Assembly (NCBI RefSeq): GCF_900168255.1
Contig: NZ_LT799838.1
Coordinates: 1,736,001 to 1,800,000, forward strand
Length of the DNA: 64,000 nucleotides
Direction of reading: 5' to 3'
Source: Psychrobacter sp. DAB_AL43B
GTDB taxonomy: Bacteria > Pseudomonadota > Gammaproteobacteria > Pseudomonadales > Moraxellaceae
The stretch's first letter is position 1. Each line of letters begins with the position of its first letter. This document shows, piece by piece, positions 18,244 to 27,092 of the stretch. A program made the position numbers and the translations under genes. Below the pieces are notes generated by a model. The model ran no database searches and had not been told where the DNA came from. It saw only the letters and a list, made by a program, of their open reading frames with translations.

Positions 18244-18687
18244 ATGAATACAGTCAACTCTGAACCAAAAAACCAAGCCATAGCTACTCAGCTGCTTGCA
18301 CCCGATAGCTACGCGAATAAGGCCAAAGGAAATAAAGGTCTTTCTCGTATTGTTAAAGCCGCTGGTTATTCTCTAGATGGTTTTAAAGCCGCTTACCAAC
18401 ACGAAGCCGCCTTTAGACAGGTGCTATGGCTTAATTTTGTCTTGTTCGTTGTCATTGTATTTATCCCTTTTAACATCAGCATAAAAATGATGCTGATATT
18501 CGCCTCTTTTTTATCGCTTATCGTTGAGCTAATTAATACGGGTATCGAAGCCAGTGTCGACCATACCTCAACCCTAAAACATCCTCTAGCAAAGATAGCC
18601 AAAGACGTGGGTTCTGCTGCGCAATTTTTGGCGTTATTAGTTTTGTTTATCTTATGGGCAATGGCGTTATGGAACCTTTTATATTAA
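18244..18687 (+). CDS. dgkA: diacylglycerol kinase DgkA
   Basis: 147 residues, about 25 longer at the N-terminus than the E. coli enzyme. It has three membrane helices. Signature EAAFRQVLWLNFVLF at the first helix and VELINTGIEASVDHTS at the second contain the conserved glutamates for Mg-ATP and catalysis; the lysine-rich stretch HPLAKIAKDVGSAAQFLAL is also typical. It phosphorylates diacylglycerol to phosphatidic acid in the inner membrane. Its PmrA-type promoter ties it to eptA, which leaves diacylglycerol when it uses phosphatidylethanolamine, so the two work as producer and recycler. Confidence 0.92.
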   Translation: MNTVNSEPKNQAIATQLLAPDSYANKAKGNKGLSRIVKAAGYSLDGFKAAYQHEAAFRQVLWLNFVLFVVIVFIPFNISIKMMLIFASFLSLIVELINTGIEASVDHTSTLKHPLAKIAKDVGSAAQFLALLVLFILWAMALWNLLY

Positions 18688-18733
18688 GTAATACTTGGAT
18701 ATTTTGACTTAATATATATTAAAAGGTGACTCA

Positions 18734-19468
18734 ATGACTTTAGCAAAAAACTCAACTGATTGGGACTGGTTCAAACTACTGTGCTTAACCATTATGGCGA
18801 CACTGATATTTGAACATAGCCAATTAGATGTTCGTATTAGTGAGCTTTTCTATTCCAATGGACATTGGTCATTAGAAAAAGGCGCACAGCCTTATGCGTT
18901 TATCTTTTATGATTTTCCTAAATTACTCTTAATCTTGCTAGCTATTTATTTATTGACCGTTTTAATTTTCAAATATAGACAGCATTCGAACACTACCTTT
19001 TCAATTAACCAGCCTAAATTTGATAGATTTCTTATACCTTTATCTGTTCGTGAGATAAGCTATCTGTTAATCGTCTTAATAGTTGTGCCTACTACTATTG
19101 CCACACTAAAAGGTATCACACATGTTAGTTGCCCAAATAACTTATCTCTATTCAATGGTAACTTGCCATATCTTAATCTCTGGCAAAACATCGTAGCCAT
19201 GACACCAGCCAAATGCTTTCCAGCGGCTCATGCCAGCGCAGGGTTTTCTTTATATGGATTGGCATTTTTACCAACACTACAAAAACACCGCTATAAAATT
19301 TTTGCAATAGTCACGGTCTTAGGATGGACGATGGGACTATATAAAATGCTCTTTGGTGACCACTTTTTTAGTCATACTTTAGTATCGATGCTGCTGTCAT
19401 GGACGATAGCTTGCGCACTCGCAAGTATTTTTTTCAAAAGAGCTGCGACTAAGGGTGTAACATTATAG
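18734..19468 (+). CDS. PAP2-superfamily membrane enzyme near eptA
   Basis: 244 residues with about five membrane helices. The phosphatase motif appears as CFPAAHASAGFSLYG and DHFFSHTLVSMLLSW; a canonical KXXXXXXRP is missing, replaced by LKGITHVSCPNNLSLF. This is the COG3907-like subgroup often linked to eptA/mcr genes (as mcr with pap2). It starts 47 bp after dgkA with AAGGTG at the ribosome site, so it is probably co-transcribed. It may act on a lipid phosphate such as lipid A 1-phosphate or a by-product of the pathway; the exact substrate is unknown. Confidence 0.8.
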   Translation: MTLAKNSTDWDWFKLLCLTIMATLIFEHSQLDVRISELFYSNGHWSLEKGAQPYAFIFYDFPKLLLILLAIYLLTVLIFKYRQHSNTTFSINQPKFDRFLIPLSVREISYLLIVLIVVPTTIATLKGITHVSCPNNLSLFNGNLPYLNLWQNIVAMTPAKCFPAAHASAGFSLYGLAFLPTLQKHRYKIFAIVTVLGWTMGLYKMLFGDHFFSHTLVSMLLSWTIACALASIFFKRAATKGVTL

Positions 19469-19516
19469 GCTACACTGCTATGTTCTAATTCATATCGACA
19501 CCGTTTGAGGGTATCT

Positions 19517-20215
19517 ATGCACCATTCTATTCATGACGAAGCGCATTTAAGTAACCGTAATCATTGGTTAAGAGCGGCAGTACTTGGCGCAAATGATGGC
19601 TTAATTTCTACGTCCAGTTTATTAGTTGGTGTCGCATCAGCTAGTCCCAGTAGTCAGACATTGCTACTAACAGGCATGGCAGCGTTGACTGCAGGCGCAT
19701 TATCCATGGCGGCTGGTGAGTATATTTCAGTATCGTCACAAGCGGATACCGAGAAAGCGGATCTCGATAAAGAGCAGCATGAGCTGACTCATAATGCTGA
19801 GCGTGAGCTTTTTGAGCTGACTAAAATTTATGAAACACGTGGGCTTGATCATGTCTTAGCGCATCAAGTTGCTGTAGCTTTGACTGAGCATGATGCGCTT
19901 GAGGCACACGCCCGAGATGAGATTGGTTTGACAGATCTTAGTCAAGCTAAGCCCATTCATGCCTCAGTCGCTTCAGGATTATCATTCATTGTTGGTGCGA
20001 TATTACCGATTATTGGTATTCTACTGTTGCCAGCGCAAACGCTGGTTTGGTCACTGGCTTCGTTAACTATAGTAGGCTTAGCGCTACTTGGAATAATATC
20101 AGCACGCTTGGGCGGCGCGCCAGTTATCCCAGCGACGGCTCGAGTGGTGGTTTGGGGCGTCTTAGCAATGGTTGCAACATCATTAATTGGACGATTATTT
20201 GGTGTGGCGGTTTAG
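19517..20215 (+). CDS. VIT1/CCC1-family transporter
   Basis: 232 residues from the ATG at 19517, with GAGGG five bases upstream; the TTG frame start at 19505 covers that site. The N-terminal block WLRAAVLGANDGLISTSSLL and MAAGEYISVSSQ are hallmarks of the vacuolar iron transporter family, followed by an acidic cytoplasmic helical segment (EKADLDKEQHELTHNAEREL) that binds metal in this family, and three more membrane helices. It likely moves Fe2+ or Mn2+. It is 49 bp after the PAP2 gene on the same strand; PmrB systems often sense iron, so co-regulation is plausible. Confidence 0.87.
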   Translation: MHHSIHDEAHLSNRNHWLRAAVLGANDGLISTSSLLVGVASASPSSQTLLLTGMAALTAGALSMAAGEYISVSSQADTEKADLDKEQHELTHNAERELFELTKIYETRGLDHVLAHQVAVALTEHDALEAHARDEIGLTDLSQAKPIHASVASGLSFIVGAILPIIGILLLPAQTLVWSLASLTIVGLALLGIISARLGGAPVIPATARVVVWGVLAMVATSLIGRLFGVAV

Positions 20216-20599
20216 AGCCTAATCTATCTTTAAAAACATTATCTATCACATTAGCCAGCATCTTAACGCTATCTTAACGTCAAGCTAAGTTATGATGATA
20301 GAGATAGAAATGTGTGGTGTATTGGCTCATGATTGAAAAAATCACATTCGTTATTTAGCAAGGTATTGCAATCAGTCAAATAAGCGAATGAGTGTTGGTC
20401 ATCATTATTGCTTGATTTATAAAACGTCGGTTGTCTGCCCGACGTTATATGAATAACATTTAATTAAAAATATACCTTTTTATCTGCTGGTTATAATAAT
20501 CTTTGTATTAATCTTAAAACCTTCATCTAAATAAAACAATGCTAGTAAAGTTTTAAAAAGCGTGTCATAAGTAAGATCACACAACAAAGGAATGTTGTT
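20216..20599. other. long intergenic leader with PmrA-type box and hairpin
   Basis: Besides the box at 20262-20296, the stretch holds a hairpin AACGTCGG/CCGACGTT (20423-20446) with no T-run and a 13-codon frame near 20298 (MIEIEMCGVLAHD) without a clear ribosome site. If transcription starts near 20303, the yceI mRNA would carry a leader of about 300 bases. Confidence 0.4.
20262..20296 (+). promoter_or_regulatory. PmrA-type box upstream of yceI and the amine oxidation genes
   Basis: CTTAAC-GCTAT-CTTAAC at 20262-20278, again CTTAA-N6-CTTAA. TATGAT at 20291-20296 lies 12 bases after the box. It points rightward, toward yceI, and has the geometry of the eptA and dgkA promoters. Confidence 0.62.
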
Positions 20600-21214
20600 A
20601 TGAGTCAATTTTTATTTGACCCAGCAGTATTACGTTACTGCCAGCCATTAGGGACGCTATTATTGCTTGCAAGTTGTATGGCTAGCAGTCACGCAGCCAC
20701 CTATAAAATTGAGCCTGACAATTCCAACGTACGCTTCGCTATTGACCACCTCAAAACCTCTGCCACCACTGGCGGCTTCTATAACGTTACGGGACTACTA
20801 CAGTATGATCCGAGCGCAAAAACGGGCGACATCTCCCTTATTATTCCCATAAAATCTTTAAATACCGGCAATAAAGTGTTTAATCTTAAACTGATGGGCC
20901 CTGATTTTTTTAATATGGAACAGTTTCCATTGGCTCATTTTGAATCCACCAAATGGCATTTTACCTCTGACAAAGAAAACCCAACGGTCACACGAGTGGA
21001 TGGCAAACTAACCTTAAACGGTCAGACCCATCCTATTAGTTTACTGGCGACCAAATTTAATTGCTACTTGAGCTCCCCACTTAAGAAGAACGTCTGTGGA
21101 GGCAATTTTACCGCCACCATTGACCGTACTCAGTGGAATATCAAAAAATATGTCTTATTCGGCATGACTAAAAATTTGACTTTAAATATTCAGGTTGAAG
21201 CTGCTAAGCAGTAA
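20600..21214 (+). CDS. YceI-family periplasmic protein
   Basis: 204 residues. The signal peptide ends at SSHAA after a hydrophobic run (LGTLLLLASCMAS). The mature part is a lipocalin-like YceI domain: YKIEPDNSNVRFAIDHL, DPSAKTGDISLIIPIKSLNT, PLAHFESTKWHF, VDGKLTLNGQTHPISLLATK. Family members bind polyprenyl or other lipids or quinones in the periplasm. Two cysteines (CYLSS, CGGNF) may form a disulfide. It is 100 bp upstream of the triheme cytochrome and on the same strand. In related genomes YceI proteins accompany cytochromes, so a quinone-linked role in this cluster is possible; this is inference. Confidence 0.85.
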   Translation: MSQFLFDPAVLRYCQPLGTLLLLASCMASSHAATYKIEPDNSNVRFAIDHLKTSATTGGFYNVTGLLQYDPSAKTGDISLIIPIKSLNTGNKVFNLKLMGPDFFNMEQFPLAHFESTKWHFTSDKENPTVTRVDGKLTLNGQTHPISLLATKFNCYLSSPLKKNVCGGNFTATIDRTQWNIKKYVLFGMTKNLTLNIQVEAAKQ

Positions 21215-21314
21215 TTTTTTAGGCTCAATAAATAATCAGCATGTAATTCAACGTGTAATAGAGTCATAGCCAAAATGATTGAACATTAGTTTTTGCCAGC
21301 CTTGTGAGGATATT

Positions 21315-22679
21315 ATGAAGCCAATTTCCATGCTGTCATCAGCACTTGTACTTAGTATGGCTTCCAGCGCTGTCATGGCTGATGGCGCACGCCTACCTAA
21401 TGCGACGACCTTGCCTAATCTCAGTCCAGCTATCAGCTTACCCAATGTAAGTCCAATGAATAGTGATTTGGCCAATCGCGGTGCCTATATTGCCCGTACT
21501 GGCGACTGTATGGCTTGTCATCGCGAAGACTATAGCGGCGGCGTCGCGATTGAAACCCCTATTGGTAACATTTACTCAACCAATATCACGCCATCTCAAC
21601 GTTATGGTATCGGCAACTATACCGAAACTGACTTTAAAAAAGCCCTGCAAAAAGGCCGTGCGCCCACTCATCAGCTGTATCCTGCGATGCCATATCCGTC
21701 TTATCATGGTATGGCTGATGCGGATATCAGTGCGTTATTTGCTTACTTTCAAACCGTACCTCCCATTGACATAGCGCCTGAAAAAACCACCAAACTACCC
21801 TTCCCATTGAATATCCGCACCTTAATGCTGGCTTGGAATGTGATTAACGTCCCTTCTACCGAAAACCGTTTAGGTCTCACCCAAACCCAGCAACGCGGTG
21901 AATATCTGGTGAATAATTTAGAACATTGCGGCACTTGTCACACCCCGCGTAATCTCACTCAAGGTCTTGATAAAGACAAGTATTTATCTGGTGCACCGCT
22001 TGGTAAATGGTATGCACCCAACATCACCCCAGATAATGATACTGGCATCGGGCGTTGGAGTCAGCTAGATATCGTTACTTATCTACGTACCGGAATGCTT
22101 GATAAACGCGCATATGCTGGTGGGCCGATGGCTGAGGCGGTCGCCCATAGCACCCGTTATCTAACCGATGAAGATTTAAGCGCGATGGCGGCTTATCTAA
22201 AAGTCGTCCCAGCTATTAAAACCGATGATTACTTAATACCCGTAAATATCGCCCGCCTGCCAAATCCAGTGAGTAACTCTATTACTTACGATTTGCTTGA
22301 GCAAAAAGACTATTTAGCGCAGGAAAAAGCGACTACTAATAATGCTGATGCTAACAACAATGCCACCAACTCACCAAAATCGCTGTATCTTGCTGCCTGT
22401 GGTAGCTGTCACGGGGTCGATGGTTACGCACAGCCCGATGCTCGTTACGCCTCTATCGTAGGGCTAAGCAGTATTCGTCGTGTTAAGCCAGATGCACTGA
22501 TTAACGTCATTGCTTATGGTGCAAAAGGCGCATTAAATACTGCACCCAAAATGCCTGGCTTCGCTAAAGAGCTCACTCATGCACAGATTGCTAGTATTAC
22601 CAATTATGTGCGGGTAAATTTCGGTGGTCTACCAAGTAGTAATGTGAGTGCTGCTGACGTCAAACGCATATTAAAGTAA
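21315..22679 (+). CDS. triheme c-type cytochrome
   Basis: 454 residues from the ATG at 21315, which has GAGG five bases upstream; the longer frame from 21279 starts at a weak codon. A signal peptide (LSSALVLSMASSAVMADG) is followed by three heme-binding sites: CMACH, CGTCH and CGSCH, with later methionine ligands. The layout matches the cytochrome subunit of membrane alcohol and gluconate dehydrogenases, which takes electrons from a periplasmic dehydrogenase. Here it is followed by a flavin amine oxidase, 90 bp downstream, and not by an alcohol dehydrogenase, so that enzyme is its likely donor. Confidence 0.9.
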   Translation: MKPISMLSSALVLSMASSAVMADGARLPNATTLPNLSPAISLPNVSPMNSDLANRGAYIARTGDCMACHREDYSGGVAIETPIGNIYSTNITPSQRYGIGNYTETDFKKALQKGRAPTHQLYPAMPYPSYHGMADADISALFAYFQTVPPIDIAPEKTTKLPFPLNIRTLMLAWNVINVPSTENRLGLTQTQQRGEYLVNNLEHCGTCHTPRNLTQGLDKDKYLSGAPLGKWYAPNITPDNDTGIGRWSQLDIVTYLRTGMLDKRAYAGGPMAEAVAHSTRYLTDEDLSAMAAYLKVVPAIKTDDYLIPVNIARLPNPVSNSITYDLLEQKDYLAQEKATTNNADANNNATNSPKSLYLAACGSCHGVDGYAQPDARYASIVGLSSIRRVKPDALINVIAYGAKGALNTAPKMPGFAKELTHAQIASITNYVRVNFGGLPSSNVSAADVKRILK

Positions 22680-22768
22680 GTACTGTTAATTTAGCTATTA
22701 ATGTAGCGATACAAACACCTAGTAAAAACTGATGTCATGGATGACGGTTCTATAACAAGGATAATAAA

Positions 22769-24370
22769 ATGAATGATATGTTTCAATCGCCCACCCGTAG
22801 GCAGCTGCTGTCAATGATTGGTAAGACCGCAGGGGCTACAGCAATGTATCAGGCGATGACCACATTGGGTTTCGCCTCTGAGTCTAGCTTTAAACAAGAG
22901 ATGAATTTAAAGGGTGCGCCTGCTGGAGCAAGCATCGTCATTTTGGGTGCAGGTTTAGCTGGTTTAACTGCTGCTTATGAGCTACGTAAAGCCGGCTATA
23001 AAGTGACCGTTCTTGAGTTTCAAAATCGCGGTGGTGGTCGCAGTTGGACACTGAACGCTGGTGATAAATATACTGAATTGGGTGGCGATGAGGTCACTTG
23101 CGACTTTAAAAAAGGCAACTACTTTAATGGTGGGCCATGGCGATTACCTATTCATCATTATGCCGTCTTTCATTATTGCAAAAAGTTTGGCGTGGCGTTG
23201 CAGCCTTTTATTCAAACCAATGACCGTGCCTACCTGCACCGTACCAATCATTTCAATGGCGCACCGCAGCGCTTGGGCGAAGTACAAAACGATGTACGGG
23301 GTTATGTCTCAGAGTTATTATCCAAGGCAGTCAATACAGGTGGTCTTGATAAGACGGTCAATAAAGAAGACAAAGAGAAACTATTAGAAGGCTTAAGGGG
23401 TTGGGGCGTTCTGGATAATAATTATCGTTACGTCAGAAGCCATGAAACCAGCAAACATCGCGGCTATAGTGTTTATCCAGGTGGCGGGCTGATGCCAGAT
23501 GCTAAGCCCTCAACGCCGATACCAATGGATAAACTATTGGCTTCAGGAATGTGGGCAGACCTTTACAACAACTATACCATTCACGTCCATCAACCAACGA
23601 TGTTTCAGCCTGTCGGCGGTATGGGTAAAATCGGTGATGCCTTCACTCGCGAATGCCGTGATGTGATTACATTTAATGCGAAAGTGACCAAAATCGAGCA
23701 AGATGATAGCGGTGTGAGTGTCGATTATGTCGATAGCAATGATCTTGACGGCGTCTCGAAAACCGTACGCGCAGATTGGTGTATTTGTACTATTCCTCTA
23801 TCAGTATTGACCCAAATTGACATTAACGTGTCAGCGCCGATGAAGCAAGCGATGGCAGCCGTTCCTTATGACACCTCTTATAAAGTAGGCTTGGAGTTTA
23901 AACGCCGCTTTTGGGAAGAAGACGAATGGATTTACGGCGGGGTTACTTACACTGATATGCCCATCTCACAAATCTCCTATCCTTCACACGATATGTTTAC
24001 CACCGGCTCAGGGGTACTACTTGGCGCGTATGGGTTTGGCGAGGCGTCTTATAAATTTAATAGTCTGAATCCCAAACAACGCATTGATGCGGCGCTACAG
24101 TATGGCAAACATATTCATCCACAATATCCCAAGGAGTTCCGCTCTGGTACTTCAGTCGCTTGGCATCGTATTCCATGGGTACTCGGCTGTTATGGTATTT
24201 GGAGCGAGTCAAGTCGCGATCAATATTACGACACCTTATGTGCGATCGATCACCGTATCGTGCTAGCAGGTGAGCACTGCTCGCATATTCCAGCTTGGCA
24301 AGAAGGGGCAATCTTATCCGGTATGGATGCCGCCAAGCGCTTGCACCAAAGAGCAAAAAGTATTGGCTAG
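22769..24370 (+). CDS. Tat-exported flavin amine oxidase or dehydrogenase
   Basis: 533 residues. The N-terminus has a twin-arginine signal (SPTRRQLLSMIGKTAGATAM), so it is exported folded with FAD. The Rossmann motif is ASIVILGAGLAGLTAAYEL, then the FAD-contact GGGRSWTLNAGDKYTELGGDE, and the C-terminal motif LAGEHCSHIPAWQEGAILSG seen in L-amino acid and monoamine oxidases. It lies between a triheme and a monoheme cytochrome c. In this arrangement it probably feeds electrons to cytochrome c instead of O2, as the nicotine enzyme NicA2 does with CycN. The substrate (amino acid, polyamine or aromatic amine) is unknown. AAGGATAA at the ribosome site supports the start. Confidence 0.85.
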   Translation: MNDMFQSPTRRQLLSMIGKTAGATAMYQAMTTLGFASESSFKQEMNLKGAPAGASIVILGAGLAGLTAAYELRKAGYKVTVLEFQNRGGGRSWTLNAGDKYTELGGDEVTCDFKKGNYFNGGPWRLPIHHYAVFHYCKKFGVALQPFIQTNDRAYLHRTNHFNGAPQRLGEVQNDVRGYVSELLSKAVNTGGLDKTVNKEDKEKLLEGLRGWGVLDNNYRYVRSHETSKHRGYSVYPGGGLMPDAKPSTPIPMDKLLASGMWADLYNNYTIHVHQPTMFQPVGGMGKIGDAFTRECRDVITFNAKVTKIEQDDSGVSVDYVDSNDLDGVSKTVRADWCICTIPLSVLTQIDINVSAPMKQAMAAVPYDTSYKVGLEFKRRFWEEDEWIYGGVTYTDMPISQISYPSHDMFTTGSGVLLGAYGFGEASYKFNSLNPKQRIDAALQYGKHIHPQYPKEFRSGTSVAWHRIPWVLGCYGIWSESSRDQYYDTLCAIDHRIVLAGEHCSHIPAWQEGAILSGMDAAKRLHQRAKSIG

Positions 24371-24452
24371 CAGCAACAATATTGAGCTAAGAATGATTGA
24401 GTTTCAAAGTGATATTGACTCAATAATAAAGAACTTATAGGTGGACATAGAG

Positions 24453-25100
24453 ATGATAAAACCAAACTTGCTTGCCATATCTACCATCACAGTAGCGCTG
24501 AGTGTCACTACACTATCTGGCTGTAGCCGCTATAGCAAAGACCAAACTGCTCATACAACCCCTACTTTAGCTGATCTACAAGCCTCGCAAGTAGTATTTG
24601 AAAATCAAGCCAGTCGTAATAATGGCGCGTGGGGCGCGGTCTACATGTCTAAAAAAGCGCTTAGAGAGCCGCAAGCCAATATCGTCGATGTCAGCTCCTT
24701 ACCAGCGATGGCAGAAGATGTTAACTTGCAGCAATGGCTAGTCAAATTCGAAGGCAGCTTAGAAGGTAAAACGGGATTTTTTAGTACCAGCGGTAAAAAG
24801 CTCTATGATGATTCTTGTGCAGGTTGTCATATGCAAGATGGTAAAGGCGCACAAGGGGCTGGTTACTATCCGCCGCTTGCCAATAACAGTAAGATGCAAT
24901 CAAAATATTATATCATTAGCGTTATCCTCAACGGTCTGCGCGGTATGCCCTCCTTTCACAGCATGATGAACGATGAGCAGATAGCAGCGGTCACGCAGTA
25001 TGTGCATAGTGATCTTAATAATTTTACCGATACCGTCACTGCAACCAATGTCGCCCAGCTCCGTCATGACTTTCCACCAGGTTCTGATCCGAGTGAATAA
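24453..25100 (+). CDS. monoheme cytochrome c lipoprotein
   Basis: 215 residues from the ATG at 24453; AGGTGG is 8 bases upstream. A GTG at 24441 is in frame but sits on that site. The lipobox TTLSGC anchors it in a membrane. One CAGCH heme site is in LYDDSCAGCHMQDGKGAQGA, with a methionine ligand probably in the GLRGMPSFHSMM segment. It follows the flavin enzyme by 82 bp and most likely serves as electron acceptor or carrier to the triheme cytochrome or a terminal oxidase. Confidence 0.87.
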   Translation: MIKPNLLAISTITVALSVTTLSGCSRYSKDQTAHTTPTLADLQASQVVFENQASRNNGAWGAVYMSKKALREPQANIVDVSSLPAMAEDVNLQQWLVKFEGSLEGKTGFFSTSGKKLYDDSCAGCHMQDGKGAQGAGYYPPLANNSKMQSKYYIISVILNGLRGMPSFHSMMNDEQIAAVTQYVHSDLNNFTDTVTATNVAQLRHDFPPGSDPSE

Positions 25101-25167
25101 TTTTATTGTAAAAGATACTTTCTAGAAAATTCTTGCTTGAGTTAGGTAATCATAAAAGAGTGTGGCT

Positions 25168-25878
25168 ATGAATAAAATGAATAAAAAAAATGGTTTTTAT
25201 ACCTGTATTGTCTGTGGACAAAATTATCCTATAAAAAACCTCACACCTATAGGCGCAGTACGAAAGGCTATTACAGAAGAAATTCTGCATGATTTCCCCG
25301 AATGCCTACCTAAAGACTATATTTGCCAAAAAGATTTAAGCAAGTATCGGATGAAGTATGTTCACTCATCGCTAAAGTCTGGAAAGGGTGAGGTGACAGA
25401 TCTTGAGTCTGAATTGATTAAAAGTATGCAACAGCATGAACTCATCACCAAAAATATTGATACTGGCCTAGATCAAAAATGGACTTTTGGTGAACGATTG
25501 GCAGATAAAATTGCAACGTTTGGTGGTAGTTGGTCATTTCTCATTTGTTTTGCTATTTTTCTAGCCATTTGGATTATCGTAAATACCGTGGTAATGGTCG
25601 CCCGTCCTGCAGATCCGTACCCGTTTATTCTATTAAACTTAATACTCTCCTGTATCGCTGCTATTCAAGCACCTGTCATTATGATGAGCCAAAATAGACA
25701 AGAAACCAAAGACAGGCTACGCTCAGAAAATGATTATCAAATCAACTTAAAAGCCGAACTTGAGATTCAACAGCTGCATGAGAAGCTAGATCACCTTCTC
25801 ATACATCAATGGGATAGGCTGACTGAGATACAAGAAATACAACTCGACTTGTTATCTGAAATGAGCAAAAAGCATTAG
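25168..25878 (+). CDS. DUF1003 membrane protein
   Basis: 236 residues from the ATG at 25168. The N-terminus has a zinc-ribbon-like pair of cysteines (CIVCGQNYPI) and another cysteine in YICQKDL. DUF1003 follows: FGERLADKIATFGGSWSFLI, two membrane helices with ARPADPYPFILLNLILSCIAA between them, APVIMMSQNRQ, and a C-terminal coiled coil. The domain is widespread in bacteria but its function is unknown. No operon partner is evident. Confidence 0.85.
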   Translation: MNKMNKKNGFYTCIVCGQNYPIKNLTPIGAVRKAITEEILHDFPECLPKDYICQKDLSKYRMKYVHSSLKSGKGEVTDLESELIKSMQQHELITKNIDTGLDQKWTFGERLADKIATFGGSWSFLICFAIFLAIWIIVNTVVMVARPADPYPFILLNLILSCIAAIQAPVIMMSQNRQETKDRLRSENDYQINLKAELEIQQLHEKLDHLLIHQWDRLTEIQEIQLDLLSEMSKKH

Positions 25879-25890
25879 GATAAGTAAGTT

Positions 25891-25958
25891 ATTAATTAAC
25901 GTAAGTCATTAATTAACGTAAGTCATTAATTAACGTAAGTCATTAATTAACGTAAGTC
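25891..25958. repeat. 17-bp tandem repeat, four copies, over a stop codon
   Basis: ATTAATTAACGTAAGTC is repeated four times without change and then partly continues. The last copy contains the stop codon and final codons of the M14 carboxypeptidase gene read on the minus strand, so the array grew from the gene's own 3-prime end. Confidence 0.9.
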
Positions 25959-27092
25959 ATCAACGACCGCCAACATCGCAATTAACGATGCTTCTCCTAG
26001 TTTAATAGCGCGCTCTGGTGACCAACCTGTATCCGCATCCGGTACATTATCGTTATCTTTAAACGGCATCTCCAAGGTATTGGCAAGACAGTCGAAACGT
26101 TCAGCCACCCAGTGAGTTGCGAGCGTCATATTCGCTGTACCTGGCGCATCAACGTCATAACCAAACTCAGTTTGAAAGTCGGCACTGGCCAGTTTTAACA
26201 CTTCTGAGAATCTATCCCGCAGACGCGCGAGGCGGTCGTTATAACTTGGCGTACCTTGAGAGCCGGCAAGGAATACAAAAGGTATCTCTTCATCACCGTG
26301 CACATCATAAAATAGGTCAACACCGGTCTCTTCCATTTTATTAATGACATGGAATACTTCAGGGCTTTTTTCTAAACTTGGATTTGACCATGCGCGGTTT
26401 AGGTTAGTCCCAACTGCATTGGTACGGAGATGACCGCGCACACTGCCATCAGGGTTCATATTCGGTACAATATAGAAATTCGCTTTTTCTAATAACAACT
26501 TACCGGTCGCATTATCACTATCTAACAAGCTATGCAGTAGACCATCGACCAGCCATTCAGCCATCGTCTCACCCGGATGCTGGCGCGCAGTGATCCAAAT
26601 ATTGCGTTTGCTTTTATTATTATCGCCATCATTATCGCCATCACTAATTTTTACTAAGGTTAAGTCGCGCTTATCAAGCGTCTCGCCTAAATGCTCTAAA
26701 GTCACAAATGGGTGCATTTGCACAGCTGCTAGTAAATCTTGGTGGCGCTCATAACTGTAAGGAGCAAAAAAAGCAATTTGAATGGTTTCACATTCCAACT
26801 CTGCCGTTATGGTGAGTTTGCCGTCTTGATAAGAAGTGGGCAAACGGAACCAATACTCACGATCGTACGAGGCAACTGCTTGATAATTCTCCCACCCTGC
26901 AGGAAATGCCGCTTCCCCTGCATTCAGAATATTGAGCACATATTGATCGCCAATCTGACCAGTTATACGAAAGTTAAACCACTGGAAAAACTCGCCACCA
27001 ACGTCCGGACGAATAGCCAATTGGATATTTTTTTTATCTTCTAAATTAATAACGTCAATATTGCCTGCATCGAAATTAGCAGTGATATGCAT
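25947..27092 (-). CDS. M14 cytosolic-type carboxypeptidase
   Basis: 381 residues, no signal peptide. The zinc ligands and catalytic residues are visible: TARQHPGETMAEW (His, Glu), NMNPDGSVRGHLRTNAVGTN with LNRAW, DVHGDEEIPFVF (third ligand), and the catalytic glutamate in NTLEMPFKDN. The N-terminal beta-rich domain (FQWFNFRITGQIGDQYVLNI) is typical of the CCP/AGBL-like group of M14. Family members remove C-terminal residues from peptides or proteins; eukaryotic relatives shorten polyglutamate tails. AAGGA before the ATG supports the start. The bacterial substrate is unknown. Confidence 0.87.
   Translation of the reverse strand: MHITANFDAGNIDVINLEDKKNIQLAIRPDVGGEFFQWFNFRITGQIGDQYVLNILNAGEAAFPAGWENYQAVASYDREYWFRLPTSYQDGKLTITAELECETIQIAFFAPYSYERHQDLLAAVQMHPFVTLEHLGETLDKRDLTLVKISDGDNDGDNNKSKRNIWITARQHPGETMAEWLVDGLLHSLLDSDNATGKLLLEKANFYIVPNMNPDGSVRGHLRTNAVGTNLNRAWSNPSLEKSPEVFHVINKMEETGVDLFYDVHGDEEIPFVFLAGSQGTPSYNDRLARLRDRFSEVLKLASADFQTEFGYDVDAPGTANMTLATHWVAERFDCLANTLEMPFKDNDNVPDADTGWSPERAIKLGEASLIAMLAVVDDLR

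Noticed and set aside
20423..20446. Hairpin as rho-independent terminator
   Set aside because: The stem is good, but no T-run follows, so I kept it only as part of the leader description.
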